From contig NZ_SDWT01000001.1 of assembly GCF_004137255.1 (NCBI RefSeq), forward strand, positions 2,976,001 to 3,040,000: 64,000 bases of DNA, read 5' to 3'. Positions 42,712 through 52,467 of this stretch are shown in pieces. The position numbers and the translations under genes were made by a program. The notes beneath the pieces were generated by a model. That model made no database searches and was not told where the DNA came from. It saw only the letters and a list, made by a program, of their open reading frames with translations. Numbering within the stretch: position 1 is the first letter of the stretch; each line of letters starts with the position of its first letter. This DNA is from Nocardioides oleivorans. Its GTDB lineage: Bacteria > Actinomycetota > Actinomycetes > Propionibacteriales > Nocardioidaceae.

Positions 42712-43305
42712 ATGTCAGAGGACAGCAGGACTGAGGGGCAGTCCGACGAGTCACCGTGGAGCAAGGCCAGTGGGGCGTTCATCGCCTGGCGTTCGGGGGA
42801 CGCCAGGGCCGTGGACGAGCTGGTCTCGACGATGACTCCTGTGCTGTGGCACGTGGTGAGGGCCTACGGGTTGGACCGGCAGGCGGCTGAGGACGTGATT
42901 CAGGCGACCTGGCTGGGACTCGTGCGCCACCACCAGACCATTGCCGACCCCAAGGCGGTCGCGTCCTGGCTGATCACTTCAGCCAGGCGCGGCGCAGCCG
43001 CACAAGCCAGGTCGGCACGCCGTGCCGACCCGGTGGAGGACGAGAAGCTGCATGCCGCGCTACCGGACGTGGAGTCGGCGGAGGCCCTCGCGATGCTCGA
43101 CGACGAGGCGGCCGGGCTCTGGAACGCGGTGGCGTCGCTCGACGAGCGGTGCCAGAAGCTCCTCCGGGTCGTCGCCTTCATGGACCGGCCCGACTACCAG
43201 TCCTTGAGCCACGACCTCGACATGCCTGTCGGGAGCATCGGCCCCACGCGGGCCCGGTGCCTGGCCAAGGTCCGAACCGCTCTAGCGAAAGGAGGCGGGC
43301 GATGA
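42712..43305 (+). CDS. ECF-type RNA polymerase sigma factor
   Basis: This 197-aa protein has region 2 (LWHVVRAYGLDRQAAEDVIQ, then WLGLVRHHQTI, WLITSARRGAAAQARSARR) and region 4 (LDERCQKLLRVVAFMDRPDY, MPVGSIGPTRARCLAKVR). The GSIGPTRARCL helix is typical of an actinobacterial ECF group found without a classical anti-sigma factor. Three in-frame ATGs (42694, 42703, 42712) are possible. The last is taken because GACAAT lies 7 nt before it. The 157-aa gene starts by ATGA overlap, which suggests that the product is the regulator or partner. Confidence 0.88.
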   Translation: MSEDSRTEGQSDESPWSKASGAFIAWRSGDARAVDELVSTMTPVLWHVVRAYGLDRQAAEDVIQATWLGLVRHHQTIADPKAVASWLITSARRGAAAQARSARRADPVEDEKLHAALPDVESAEALAMLDDEAAGLWNAVASLDERCQKLLRVVAFMDRPDYQSLSHDLDMPVGSIGPTRARCLAKVRTALAKGGGR

Positions 43306-43775
43306 ACGTGCACAGCACGGGGGACGACGCCCTCCTCGAGGAACTGCGTGACATGTGGCTGACCTACGACCCGCCGCCGAGTGACCTCGTGGCGAACATG
43401 ATCGCTGCCGTCGCGGCAGCCGACCTCGACCAGGAGTGGGAGCTGCTCGTCCTGGTCCGCGACTCCGCCGAGGAGTCCGCCGCCCAGGTGCGCGGTCTCG
43501 CCACCGCCCGGATGCTCTACTTCACGGTCGCCGAGGGCTGGTCCCTCGACGCCGAGATCGACGGCGACCAGGTGCGCGGCCAGCTCCTCGACTTCGACGG
43601 TGACATGGGGTCCGTCGAGGTCGTCGTGGAGACGCGCGGCGCCGCCGCCGAGCTCTGGCGGGCCGGCCTCGACGAGTTCGGCTTCTTCTCGATCGAGGCC
43701 GAGCCCACCGGCGAGGTGCGCTTCACCGTCCACCACCGCGGCCATGCGGTCAGCAGCCGCTGGGTCGAGCTCTGA
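43302..43775 (+). CDS. Uncharacterised cytosolic protein coupled to the sigma factor
   Basis: This 157-aa acidic protein has no membrane segment. It begins with a helical part (LEELRDMWLTYDPPPSDLVA, then MIAAVAAADLDQEWELLVLV) and continues as a beta-rich domain (ARMLYFTVAEGWSLDAEIDG, VEVVVETRGAAAELWRAGLD). A strong AAAGGAGG site and the ATGA overlap indicate tight coupling to the sigma gene. It is not a zinc-type anti-sigma factor (no HxxxCxxC). It could hold or sense for the sigma factor. That is inference from position only. Confidence 0.7.
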   Translation: MNVHSTGDDALLEELRDMWLTYDPPPSDLVANMIAAVAAADLDQEWELLVLVRDSAEESAAQVRGLATARMLYFTVAEGWSLDAEIDGDQVRGQLLDFDGDMGSVEVVVETRGAAAELWRAGLDEFGFFSIEAEPTGEVRFTVHHRGHAVSSRWVEL

Positions 43776-43779
43776 GCCG

Positions 43780-45057
43780 TCAGGCGTAGGGCTGGCGCAG
43801 CTCCATGTGGGGTCCGATCGTCGGGTCGGAGTCGTAGACCGCGCGAGCGAGCACGGCGTCCCTGGCCTCCTTGGCCGACGAGCCGCTCACACTGATCTCG
43901 CGGGCGATGAGGCCCGCCACGACGGGCGCGGCGAACGACGTACCGCTCCAGCGGGCCATGCCGGTGCCGAAGACCCGGATGTCTCCCACGGCGGGCGTCT
44001 CGATGCACTCGAAGGTCCCGTCCGGGAACGCGTTGACGACGTTGCGGCCGAGCGCGTAGACGTCGGCCGAGACGCCGAAGTTGGAGAAGTCGGAGACGCG
44101 GCCGTCGCGGTCGAGCGACCCGACACCGACGCACCAGTCGAACGCGGCCGGCCAGAAGGGCGCCGCCCACGAGTCGTTGCCGGCCGCTGCGACCAACACG
44201 CAGTCGCGCTTGCGCAGCCGCTTCTTGTGGAAGAGCTCCAGGGGGATCGACGGCAGGTCGTCACGGGTGCGGCACCCGGCCGACAGGTTGATGACCTTCG
44301 GATCGTGGGTCAGCGCCTCCTCGAGCTGCACGACGAGATCGGACTCCAGGATGCCGCCACCGCCGACGCCGCCGATCGCGAAGCCCTCGACGAAGATCTT
44401 CGTCTGCGGTGCCACGACCCGGACGACACCGGCGATGAAGGTGCCGTGTCCGGCGTAGGGGCGCAGGTCGGGACCGTTCAGCTCGTCGTCGCCCTCGATG
44501 TCGTGCATCCACGGCGTGCGGGGATCCGTCGCCGCGGGCGGGTGCCACCCCGTGTCGACGACCACGACACTGACCTCGCACCCCTCGCCCTGGGGTGCCT
44601 CCGGGGGCCACGGATCCTTCAGGCCGGTCTCCTCGGGCTCGATAGCCGGGCACAGGTTGCCGCCGGGCCCTCCGGGGGACACGTGGACCCAGTGGTCGGG
44701 TGACGCGGCGCCGCGGCGCAGGCCGCTCTGCTCCAGGAGGTCCAGGACGTCCGGGACCGACCGCGCGTCGCGGCGAGGTGGCAGCACGTAGCGCACGAGG
44801 TCGCCGTCGAGCAGGCGCACGTCGTCGCGACGCGGCGGCTCGGTGAGCACGTCCTTGTCGAGCGCATCCACCGCTCGTTCGAACGCCTCGGAGTCCTCGG
44901 CACGGACCAGCACCCGGTCGGGGTGGAAGAGATAGGTGAAGTCCGCCGGAGCCTCGGTGTCCCACGCCACCGTGCCTTCGTTCGCCGCGCGGAAGGCGCG
45001 GAGCTGGTCGGTGGTGCGTCGCCTCTTGTCACTGCCGATCTTCCAGTCGCTGGCCAT
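43780..45057 (-). CDS. Cytoplasmic S8 subtilisin-like serine protease
   Basis: This 425-aa protein has an intact subtilase triad: Asp168 (VVVVDTGWH), His204 (YAGHGTFIAG) and Ser374 (SGTSFAAPVVAG). The oxyanion Asn294 is in VAAAGND. No signal peptide is present. The first 155 residues are a charged N-terminal domain unlike a secretion propeptide. The enzyme is therefore probably intracellular. It lies convergent to the 157-aa gene (4 bp apart) and divergent from the CHAT gene (78 bp). TAGCGT ends 7 nt before the ATG. Confidence 0.9.
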   Translation of the reverse strand: MASDWKIGSDKRRRTTDQLRAFRAANEGTVAWDTEAPADFTYLFHPDRVLVRAEDSEAFERAVDALDKDVLTEPPRRDDVRLLDGDLVRYVLPPRRDARSVPDVLDLLEQSGLRRGAASPDHWVHVSPGGPGGNLCPAIEPEETGLKDPWPPEAPQGEGCEVSVVVVDTGWHPPAATDPRTPWMHDIEGDDELNGPDLRPYAGHGTFIAGVVRVVAPQTKIFVEGFAIGGVGGGGILESDLVVQLEEALTHDPKVINLSAGCRTRDDLPSIPLELFHKKRLRKRDCVLVAAAGNDSWAAPFWPAAFDWCVGVGSLDRDGRVSDFSNFGVSADVYALGRNVVNAFPDGTFECIETPAVGDIRVFGTGMARWSGTSFAAPVVAGLIAREISVSGSSAKEARDAVLARAVYDSDPTIGPHMELRQPYA

Positions 45058-45064
45058 GACCGGA

Positions 45065-45070
45065 ACGCTA
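45065..45070 (-). promoter_or_regulatory. Leaderless-type -10 element (S8 protease)
   Basis: TAGCGT in the gene direction ends 7 nt before the ATG at 45057. It lies in the 78-bp divergent gap with the CHAT gene. Confidence 0.5.
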
Positions 45071-45135
45071 GTCGCGCTGCGCCGCGTCCGGGAAGAATGT
45101 CCGCAACTTCGCGACGGATCGGCAAGGATGGTCCG

Positions 45136-47721
45136 GTGGATCGGGACGACGCGGAGGAGCTGCTGCGCGTCCTGTTCTCCGACCCCGAGCTCTCTCGCAG
45201 GCGCGCGGAGGAGGAGCTGGTCCCCGACCCTGACCCGGCGATCAGCTCGATCGGGCACCAGATCGTCGGAATCGTGCTTCGCGACCTGGGCCAGATGGAC
45301 GAGGCCCTGCCCCACCTGCGCACCGCTCTGCGCCTGGCACGTCGCTCGGGTGAGCAGGAGCGATGGGGTGACGCCCTGGCGACGCTCGGGACCTCGCTGT
45401 GCACCGCGGGCTGGGTGCGTGACGGCATGCGAAAGCTGGACCAGGCGGTGGAGGTGCTCGACGGAGTGCCTCGCGGCCGCGCGCTCGTACGACGTGCGTA
45501 CCTGACCGGCCACCTGCTGGCACGCTTCGAGGAGAGTGCCGCTGACCTGCGTGAGGCCCGACGCCTCTTCGCAGGCGGCGGCGACCAGGTGTGGGAGAAG
45601 CGGGCGCTCAACCTCGAGGGTCTGGTCGACGTGGGCCTCGGCGAGCTCGAGGCCGCCGAACGAGCCTTCGTCGCCTACGGCGACATCGCCGAGCAGCTCG
45701 GTGACGAGTTCGATGCCGGGCTCGCCCAGCACAACAAGGGCTGGCTGGCCTACGTCCGGGGCGACCTGCCGAGCGCGCTCGAGCGGCTTGCCGCGGCCAA
45801 CGAGCGCTACGACTCCATCGGGATGACGAGCACGGACCTCGTCTACGACCGGTGCCTGGCGTACCTGGCCGCTGGTCTGGCGACAGATGCGCTCGAGGTG
45901 GTCGAGCGGGCTCTCGTCGTCAGGCCGCTGCTGCCGCGGGAGGAGGCGGACCTCCTGGTGGCCGTTGCCGAGGCCGCCCTCGCGGCCGGGGACTGGCACC
46001 GTGCGACCACGGCCGCCGACCGTGCGAGCGTCATCCTCGGGCGACAGCTGCGGCACGTCCACCAGCTCCAGGCTGACCTGCTCTCACTGAGTGCACGCGC
46101 AGAAGCAGGGGAGCCGGCCCCGGTTCTGCTGCGCAGGACGGAGCGACTGGTCGAACGCTGCCGCGCGGCGCAGGTGGCCGAGCTCCCCCAGGCTCTCCTG
46201 CTCGGTGCCCGGCTCGCCGGGCAGGTGCGTTCGGCCCGAGCGGCGACGCTACGTCTGGCCTGGCTCGAGGAGGCATCGCAGTCGCGCCGGGACCGGTCGG
46301 CGAGGGTCCGGGTGCTGGGGTGGCACGCAGACGCTCAGCGGCGCGCGCTCCGCCATGACCGGCCCGGGGTGCTCCGGGCCTGTGACATGGGTCTGAGGAC
46401 GCTCGACGAGCACCGTGCGACGCTGGGCAGTCAGGAGCTGCGAGCCGTCTCGTCCGGCCACGGCGCGCGGTTGGCGGAGCTGGCGGTCCGCACCGCCCTC
46501 GCCGGGGGCGATCCCCGGCAGCTGCTCACCTGGTCGGAGCGCTGGCGCGCGAGCTCCTTGACCGTGCCGCCGGCCTACGGTCAGCACGACCCGGCCACGA
46601 CGGCCGACCTTGCCGCACTGCGGGCGCAGCACCGTCGACTGGCCGAGGCGCGTGCCGACGGGGCCGCGACCGAGCATCTCGAGGCCCGTGCCGCGAAGCT
46701 CGAGCAAGCGGTGCGCCAGCGCATGTTCCACGCTCGGGGGACCGGCGAGACCGCCTCGGCGCTCGACGTCCCCGAGCTCCTCGCCGCCCTGCGGGAGGAC
46801 GACACGACCCTTGTCGAGCTGACCGAGGTCGACGGCGAGCTGCACGCCCTCGTCGCCGGCCGCGGTCGGGTCCGCCACCTCCACGTCGGCCCCGCCGCCG
46901 CGGCGTCGAAGGCCGTCGACTTCTCGCTCTTCACGCTGCGCCAGGCGTCACGCGGTCGTCGTACGCAGCTCGAGGCGGCGGGTGCGCGCCTGCAGCAGGC
47001 CGTGCTCGGCCGGGCGCTCGACCGGGTGGGGGAGTCGCGCGTCGTCGTGTCCGGCACGTCGACCCTGCAGGGCGTGCCGTGGGGGCTGCTGCCGGCCCTG
47101 GCCGACCGCCCCTTCAGCAGCACGCCGTCCGCGCGCCTGTGGCTGCGCGCCCGGAGCGCCACCACGGAGGGCGACCGCCGGGTGATGCTCGTCGGCCCGG
47201 GGCTGGGCAGCGGCGGTGCCGAGGTGCCGGCGATCGCCGCGCAGGACCGGGCGGCCGAGGTCCTCGACGGAGCGGACGCGACGGTGGCGGCGTCCCTCGC
47301 GGCACTCGACGGGGCGGCCCTCGCGCACGTCGCCGCCCACGGTCACTTCCGCGAGGACAGCCCGCTCTTCTCCTCGCTCGTGATGGCCGACGGGCCGCTG
47401 CTCGTGCACGACCTCCAGCGGCTCGAGCGCCCGCCGCACCGCGTCGTGCTGTCGGCCTGCGAGTCCGGCGTGATGGCACCCGTCGGCGACCAGGAGCTCC
47501 TCGGCCTCGCCGCCGCGCTGCTCTCGATGGGCACCGCGGGCGTGGTCTCGAGCCTCGCCGAGGTCGACGACGCCGCGACCGTCGAGGTGATGGTCGCGCT
47601 GCACGCCAGCCTCCGCGCGGGAGGTGGGCTCGGTGACGCGCTGCTCGCCGCCCGGCAGGCCGCGGTGGACGATCCGGTCATGGCCGCGACCGCCGCGTCG
47701 TTCACCGTGCTCGGCACCTGA
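45136..47721 (+). CDS. TPR-CHAT domain protein (caspase-like clan CD)
   Basis: This 861-aa protein starts with about 400 residues of TPR-like helical pairs ([40 protein letters not shown]). It ends in a CHAT domain. The catalytic dyad is intact: His735 in [14 protein letters not shown] and Cys775 in [18 protein letters not shown] proteases are relatives of caspases and separases, and some act in bacterial conflict systems such as the CRISPR-associated Craspase. The GTG has AAGGA 7 nt upstream. Its target is unknown. The divergent S8 protease is an obvious candidate partner or substrate (inference). Confidence 0.9.
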   Translation: MDRDDAEELLRVLFSDPELSRRRAEEELVPDPDPAISSIGHQIVGIVLRDLGQMDEALPHLRTALRLARRSGEQERWGDALATLGTSLCTAGWVRDGMRKLDQAVEVLDGVPRGRALVRRAYLTGHLLARFEESAADLREARRLFAGGGDQVWEKRALNLEGLVDVGLGELEAAERAFVAYGDIAEQLGDEFDAGLAQHNKGWLAYVRGDLPSALERLAAANERYDSIGMTSTDLVYDRCLAYLAAGLATDALEVVERALVVRPLLPREEADLLVAVAEAALAAGDWHRATTAADRASVILGRQLRHVHQLQADLLSLSARAEAGEPAPVLLRRTERLVERCRAAQVAELPQALLLGARLAGQVRSARAATLRLAWLEEASQSRRDRSARVRVLGWHADAQRRALRHDRPGVLRACDMGLRTLDEHRATLGSQELRAVSSGHGARLAELAVRTALAGGDPRQLLTWSERWRASSLTVPPAYGQHDPATTADLAALRAQHRRLAEARADGAATEHLEARAAKLEQAVRQRMFHARGTGETASALDVPELLAALREDDTTLVELTEVDGELHALVAGRGRVRHLHVGPAAAASKAVDFSLFTLRQASRGRRTQLEAAGARLQQAVLGRALDRVGESRVVVSGTSTLQGVPWGLLPALADRPFSSTPSARLWLRARSATTEGDRRVMLVGPGLGSGGAEVPAIAAQDRAAEVLDGADATVAASLAALDGAALAHVAAHGHFREDSPLFSSLVMADGPLLVHDLQRLERPPHRVVLSACESGVMAPVGDQELLGLAAALLSMGTAGVVSSLAEVDDAATVEVMVALHASLRAGGGLGDALLAARQAAVDDPVMAATAASFTVLGT

Positions 47722-47755
47722 CGGAACTGGTTCGCGGCGGCGGGAGGCCCACACC

Positions 47756-47761
47756 TATCCT
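47756..47761 (+). promoter_or_regulatory. Leaderless-type -10 element (proS)
   Basis: TATCCT ends 7 nt before the ATG and cannot act as a ribosome site. Confidence 0.5.
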
Positions 47762-47768
47762 TGCGCCC

Positions 47769-49559
47769 ATGACTGGCCGCCTCCTCCGCATGTCGACCCT
47801 GTTCGTGCGCACCCTGCGCGACGACCCCAACGACGCCGAGGTGCCGAGCCACAAGCTGCTGGTCCGCGCGGGCTACATCCGTCGCGCCGCCCCGGGCATC
47901 TACACCTGGCTGCCCCTGGGCCTGCGCGTGCTGCGCCGCATCGAGGACATCATCCGCGAGGAGATGGACGGCATGGGCGCGCAGGAGCTGTCGTTCCCCG
48001 CCCTGCTGCCCAAGGAGCCCTACGAGGCCACCCACCGGTGGACCGACTACGGCGACAACATCTTCCGGCTGAAGGACCGCAAGGGTGGCGACTACCTCCT
48101 CGGCCCCACGCACGAGGAGATGTTCACCCTCGTCGTCAAGGACCTCTACTCGTCCTACAAGGACCTGCCCCTCTCGATCTACCAGATCCAGACCAAGTAC
48201 CGCGACGAGGCGCGTCCCCGCGCGGGCCTGCTGCGCGGGCGCGAGTTCGTGATGAAGGACTCCTACTCGTTCGACGTCTCCGACGCCGGGCTCGCGGAGT
48301 CCTACCAGAAGCACCGCGACGCCTACATCCGGATCTTCGACCGCCTCGGCTTCGACTACGTCATCGTCAAGGCGACCTCGGGCGCGATGGGCGGCTCGGC
48401 CAGCGAGGAGTTCCTCGCCAAGGCCGAGGTCGGCGAGGACACCTACGTCCGCTGCACCCGCTGCGACTACGCCGCCAACGTCGAGGCCGTCACGGTGCCC
48501 GCGCCCGTCCCCGTGTCGTACGACGACGCACCTGCCGCGCACGCCGAGGACACCCCCGGCACGCCGACCATCGACTCGCTGGTCGACCACCTCAACGACG
48601 CGTTCCCCCGCGACGACCGGCCCTGGGCCGCCGGTGACACGCTCAAGAACGTGCTCGTGGTGCTCAAGCACCCCGACGGCACCCGCGAGCCCCTCGCGAT
48701 CGGTGTCCCCGGCGACCGCGAGGTCGACCAGAAGCGGCTCGAGGGCCAGCTCGAGCCCATCGAGGTCGAGCCCATGGACGAGGCCGAGCTCGCGAAGCAC
48801 CCCGCCCTGGTCAAGGGCTACATCGGCCCCGGCTCCCTCGGCGAGGAGTCGACGTCCGGCATCCGCTTCGTCGTCGACCCCCGCATCTCCGAGGGCACCC
48901 GCTGGGTCACCGGTGCCGACGTGCACGGCTCGCACGTCATCGACATGGTCGTCGGTCGTGACTTCACCCCCGACGGCACGATCGAGGCCGCGGAGGTCCG
49001 TGACGGCGACGCCTGCCCGCAGTGCGCCACCCGGGGCGACGACGGCGTCCTCGCGTCCGCGCGTGGGATCGAGATGGGTCACATCTTCCAGCTCGGCCGC
49101 AGCTATGCCGAGGCCCTCGGCCTGAAGGTCCTCGACGAGAACGGCAAGCTCGTGACCGTCACGATGGGCTCCTACGGCATCGGTCCGTCGCGCGCGGTGG
49201 CCGCGATCGCCGAGGGCACCCTCGACGACATCGGCCTGTGCTGGCCCCGCGACGTCGCGCCGGCCGACGTGCACATCGTCGCGGCGGGCAAGGAGGAGGC
49301 GGTCCACGCCGCCGCCGAGCAGCTGGCCCGCGACCTCAAGGACGCCGGGCTCGAGGTGCTGCTCGACGACCGCGCCGGCAAGGTCAGCCCCGGGGTGAAG
49401 TTCAAGGACGCCGAGCTCATCGGCGTGCCCACCATCGTCACCGTCGGCCGCGGCCTGGCCGACGGCAACGTCGAGGTCCGCGACCGCAAGACCGGTGAGC
49501 GCGAGGACGTCGCGGTCGGCGACGCCGCCGCGCGCATCGTGGGCATCGTCCGGACCTGA
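47769..49559 (+). CDS. proS: Prolyl-tRNA synthetase, bacterial type
   Basis: This 596-aa class II synthetase has [20 protein letters not shown], the motif-2 region [20 protein letters not shown], the insertion (editing) domain with [12 protein letters not shown], motif 3 near [15 protein letters not shown], and an anticodon-binding domain. It charges tRNA-Pro. It returns the window to the conserved proS-rimP-nusA-infB region after the accessory stretch. Confidence 0.97.
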   Translation: MTGRLLRMSTLFVRTLRDDPNDAEVPSHKLLVRAGYIRRAAPGIYTWLPLGLRVLRRIEDIIREEMDGMGAQELSFPALLPKEPYEATHRWTDYGDNIFRLKDRKGGDYLLGPTHEEMFTLVVKDLYSSYKDLPLSIYQIQTKYRDEARPRAGLLRGREFVMKDSYSFDVSDAGLAESYQKHRDAYIRIFDRLGFDYVIVKATSGAMGGSASEEFLAKAEVGEDTYVRCTRCDYAANVEAVTVPAPVPVSYDDAPAAHAEDTPGTPTIDSLVDHLNDAFPRDDRPWAAGDTLKNVLVVLKHPDGTREPLAIGVPGDREVDQKRLEGQLEPIEVEPMDEAELAKHPALVKGYIGPGSLGEESTSGIRFVVDPRISEGTRWVTGADVHGSHVIDMVVGRDFTPDGTIEAAEVRDGDACPQCATRGDDGVLASARGIEMGHIFQLGRSYAEALGLKVLDENGKLVTVTMGSYGIGPSRAVAAIAEGTLDDIGLCWPRDVAPADVHIVAAGKEEAVHAAAEQLARDLKDAGLEVLLDDRAGKVSPGVKFKDAELIGVPTIVTVGRGLADGNVEVRDRKTGEREDVAVGDAAARIVGIVRT

Positions 49560-49942
49560 GCCCGGGCGAGCCAGTGGCGGTCCCTACCGATCAGTCCGGT
49601 CGTCTATCTGACTGATCGCGACCTGACTGTCCGGTAGCGCCGGCCCGGCCGGCCGTCGTCGCGACGTTGGACAAGGACTGCCCTGCCCGGGTGGCCGGGC
49701 GCACGCCCTGCATGTTTGTGCGTTGCACGAACATGCAGCCGAGTTGTGCTTCTGTTCTGGTCAGAACGAATGCATGATTGTGCATGTGGCCGCTCCACCC
49801 CCACAGGAGGGGTCACACAGGGTGATGCTGACCAACCCCACGAAGGCGGTCCGCGTCCTCGGCCCTTGGGAAGGATCTCGGGACTTTCCCAAGGGTTGAG
49901 GCCGCGGGCCGTTCTTCATTTTCCGCACCTCGGGGGCGCGCC
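49560..49942. other. 383-bp intergenic region rich in inverted repeats
   Basis: No convincing gene. Nested pairs CTACCG/CGGTAG (49584-49589, 49632-49637) and GATCAGT/ACTGATC (49589-49595, 49611-49617) come first. A hairpin CTGCATGTT/AACATGCAG with an inner GTGC/GCAC follows (49708-49738), then GTTCTG-GT-CAGAAC (49754-49767). Four TGCATG/CATGCA hexamers lie within 49709-49786. Base composition is visibly less GC-rich than the flanks between 49705 and 49790. Confidence 0.6.
49863..49895. terminator. Terminator-like hairpin between proS and convergent DUF4439 gene
   Basis: CCCTTGGGAA and TTCCCAAGGG form a perfect 10-bp stem with a 13-nt loop. A T-rich GTTCTTCATTTT run follows about 15 nt later on the plus strand. 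Confidence 0.65.
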
Positions 49943-50371
49943 TCAGCCCAGCTCGGGAGCTCCCGGCCAGGTCCCGGCGGTCCCACCCAGCTCGAGCTGC
50001 CACGCCGCCGACCAGGTGGCCTCGGTGAGCGCCCACTCGCGGACGTCTGTCGTCGACTGCGCGACCAGGGCGAGCAGCACCTCCACGGCGCCCTCCTCGA
50101 TCACGAGTGCGACTGCCTGGACCTGTCGACCGGTCAGCAGCCGGCCCTCGACGTCGTACGCCGCTGCTGCCGCGACCGGCTCGCCGCCCGCGTCCTCGAC
50201 CATCGCGCGCAGCTGGTCGCGCCGCGCGCGGTGGCGCCGGTAGCCGGCGGTGACGGCGTCGTACAGCGCCGGTGTCGCGGACTGCGACGTGCGGGCGCCG
50301 AGGACCCCGTAGGCGTAGAGCGCGGCGTGCTCGTCGGCGAGCGTGGTCTGGAGGGCGTCGAGGACCGTCAT
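49943..50371 (-). CDS. DUF4439 ferritin-like protein
   Basis: This 142-aa helical protein has LQTTLADEHAALYAYGVLGA and RRHRARRDQLRAMVEDAGGE, matching the ferritin-like fold of DUF4439. A metal site is suggested by the E-H pair (ADEHAALYAY). Function is unknown. It is coupled to the upstream lipoprotein gene by ATGA. The pair commonly sits between proS and rimP in Actinobacteria. Confidence 0.86.
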   Translation of the reverse strand: MTVLDALQTTLADEHAALYAYGVLGARTSQSATPALYDAVTAGYRRHRARRDQLRAMVEDAGGEPVAAAAAYDVEGRLLTGRQVQAVALVIEEGAVEVLLALVAQSTTDVREWALTEATWSAAWQLELGGTAGTWPGAPELG

Positions 50372-50883
50372 GACGTCACCTCGGTCGCGAGCGCAGCCGT
50401 GTGCTGGGCGGTCGAGGCCGCGACGCTGGCCAGCACCCGGGCGAGGTCGCCGCTCGCCGCTGCGAGGCAGCCGCTGCGCACCTCGCGCAGCAGCCGCTGC
50501 TCCGAGCGGCGCACGGCCCGGAGCGCCCCGACGATCTGGGGTGCGACGGTCGGTGGGGGAGCAGTCGGTCGATCGGCGTCCGGCACGGCGCCGACGAGCA
50601 CGTCGAGGTGCGCCGCGTGGGCCGCGCCGAGGGGCTCGAGCCGTCGGCCCAGGCTGGGCACGGAGAGCGTCGCGGCCTCGAGCACCGACTGGGCCCGCAC
50701 CAGCGCCGCCACGACGGTGGCGACGAGCTCGGCGTCCTCCGGTGGGTCCTGCACGGGTGCCGGGCCGCCCGTCGACGAGGCCGCCGGCGGGTCCACGTCG
50801 CAGCCCGCCAGGACCGGCACGGCCAGGGGCGCCGCGAGTGCTGCGCCCACTGTGGTACGACGTGAGAGCGGGCGTCCTGGCAC
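50368..50883 (-). CDS. Putative lipoprotein paired with DUF4439 protein
   Basis: This 171-aa protein has a twin-arginine-like start ([15 protein letters not shown]) and a lipobox VLAGC around residue 28, so a membrane-anchored lipoprotein is predicted. The mature part is helical and Ala-rich ([40 protein letters not shown]), perhaps a second ferritin-like bundle. The GTG start is supported by TAGGGT 6 nt upstream. Confidence 0.78.
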   Translation of the reverse strand: MPGRPLSRRTTVGAALAAPLAVPVLAGCDVDPPAASSTGGPAPVQDPPEDAELVATVVAALVRAQSVLEAATLSVPSLGRRLEPLGAAHAAHLDVLVGAVPDADRPTAPPPTVAPQIVGALRAVRRSEQRLLREVRSGCLAAASGDLARVLASVAASTAQHTAALATEVTS

Positions 50884-50889
50884 CCCCGA

Positions 50890-50895
50890 ACCCTA
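50890..50895 (-). promoter_or_regulatory. Leaderless-type -10 element (lipoprotein gene)
   Basis: TAGGGT in the gene direction ends 6 nt before the GTG at 50883. Confidence 0.5.
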
Positions 50896-50954
50896 GCCCG
50901 ACGGCCCGGTCCGGACCTGCGCGCCGGGGATGTCGGGGCTGTGGCGGTGGCCGC

Positions 50955-50986
50955 TAGGGTGATCCTTCGACAACAGCACAAGGAGG
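50955..50986 (+). promoter_or_regulatory. rimP-nusA promoter and ribosome site
   Basis: TAGGGT (50955-50960) would start transcription about 32 nt before the rimP ATG. The short leader carries the full site AAGGAGG (50980-50986). This gene therefore has a leadered start, unlike its divergent neighbour. Confidence 0.5.
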
Positions 50987-50998
50987 TCGTGCATCCTC

Positions 50999-51484
50999 AT
51001 GAGTTCTCGCCAGGACGCCACCCGGGACCGCATCGAAGCGGAGCTGGTCGACCCCTTGGGCCAGATGGCCCTCGACGTCGAGGCCGTCGAAGTCACACCG
51101 GCCGGCAAGCGCCGCGTGCTGCGCGTCGCGGTCGACAAGGACGGCGGCGTCACGCTCGACGACGTCGCCGACGCGACGCGCGAGATCTCCCGGGTGCTCG
51201 ACGACTCCGACGTGATGGGCGAGATGCCCTACACGCTCGAGGTCACCAGCCGGGGCGTCGACCGCCCCCTGACCCTGCCGCGCCACTGGCGCCGCAACGA
51301 GGACCGCCTGGTCAAGGCCACGCTGGCCGACGGCTCGACCCTGACCGGCCGCATCCTCGCCTCGTCGGAGGAGTCGGCCACCCTCGACGTCTCCGGCACG
51401 GAGCACGAGATCGCCTACGCCGATGTGACGAAGGCGCTCGTGCAGATCGAGTTCAACCGCAAGAGCGACAAGAAGGACGACTGA
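50999..51484 (+). CDS. rimP: Ribosome maturation factor RimP
   Basis: This 161-aa protein has the RimP N-terminal domain ([53 protein letters not shown]) and a C-terminal SH3-like domain ([17 protein letters not shown]). It helps assemble the 30S subunit. The ATG has AAGGAGG 12 nt upstream. The stop overlaps the nusA ATG (TGATG). Confidence 0.96.
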   Translation: MSSRQDATRDRIEAELVDPLGQMALDVEAVEVTPAGKRRVLRVAVDKDGGVTLDDVADATREISRVLDDSDVMGEMPYTLEVTSRGVDRPLTLPRHWRRNEDRLVKATLADGSTLTGRILASSEESATLDVSGTEHEIAYADVTKALVQIEFNRKSDKKDD

Positions 51485-52467
51485 TGGACATCGATCTGAG
51501 CATCCTGAGGATGCTGGAGCGCGAGAAGGAGATCTCCTTCGAGGTGCTGGCCGAGGCCATCGAGCAGGCCCTGCTCACCGCCTACCAGCGTGCCACCGAG
51601 TCGTCCCACCCGGCGCGGGTCGAGCTCGACCGCAAGAGCGGCCACGTCACGGTGTGGGCCCGCGAGGTCGACGACGAGGGCAACGCCGGACCGGAGTACG
51701 ACGACACCCCCGACGGCTTCGGCCGCATCGCCGCGACCACCGCCAAGCAGGTCATGCTCCAGCGGCTGCGCGACGCCGAGGACGAGATCAAGTTCGGCGA
51801 GTTCTCCGGCAAGGAGGGCGACATCATCTCGGGGATCATCCAGCAGGGTCGCAACCCCGACGACGTGATGGTCGACCTCGGCAAGCTCGAGGCGATCCTG
51901 CCCGTCAGCGAGCGGGTGCCGGGGGAGAAGTACGTCCACGGCGAGCGCATCAAGTGCCTGGTCACCTCGGTCCGCAAGGGCATGCGCGGGCCCCAGATCA
52001 CGCTCTCGCGCTCGCACCCGACGCTGGTCAAGAAGCTCTTCGCCCTCGAGGTGCCCGAGATCGCCGACGGCACGGTCGAGGTCGCCGCGATCGCTCGCGA
52101 GGCCGGTCACCGCACCAAGATCGCCGTCCACTCCACGATCCCGGGCGTCAACGCCAAGGGCGCCTGCATCGGCCCGATGGGCCAGCGCGTGCGCAACGTG
52201 ATGAGCGAGCTCCACGGCGAGAAGATCGACATCGTCGACTGGGCCGAGGACCCCGCCGCGCTCGTCGCCCACGCGCTGTCGCCGGCGCGGGTCAACTCCG
52301 TCGAGATCGTCGACCTCGCCGCCCGCTCGTGCCGCGTCGTGGTGCCCGACTTCCAGCTCTCCCTCGCGATCGGCAAGGAGGGCCAGAACGCCCGGCTCGC
52401 CGCCCGCCTGACCGGCTGGCGGATCGACATCCGCTCCGACGAGGCGCCCGACCCGTCCGACGACTGA
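51484..52467 (+). CDS. nusA: Transcription elongation/termination factor NusA
   Basis: This 327-aa protein has an N-terminal polymerase-binding domain ([20 protein letters not shown]). An S1 domain follows ([20 protein letters not shown]), then two KH domains ([40 protein letters not shown]). It lacks the C-terminal acidic repeats of E. coli NusA, which is normal outside Proteobacteria. NusA modulates pausing and termination. It is translationally coupled to rimP. Confidence 0.97.
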   Translation: MDIDLSILRMLEREKEISFEVLAEAIEQALLTAYQRATESSHPARVELDRKSGHVTVWAREVDDEGNAGPEYDDTPDGFGRIAATTAKQVMLQRLRDAEDEIKFGEFSGKEGDIISGIIQQGRNPDDVMVDLGKLEAILPVSERVPGEKYVHGERIKCLVTSVRKGMRGPQITLSRSHPTLVKKLFALEVPEIADGTVEVAAIAREAGHRTKIAVHSTIPGVNAKGACIGPMGQRVRNVMSELHGEKIDIVDWAEDPAALVAHALSPARVNSVEIVDLAARSCRVVVPDFQLSLAIGKEGQNARLAARLTGWRIDIRSDEAPDPSDD

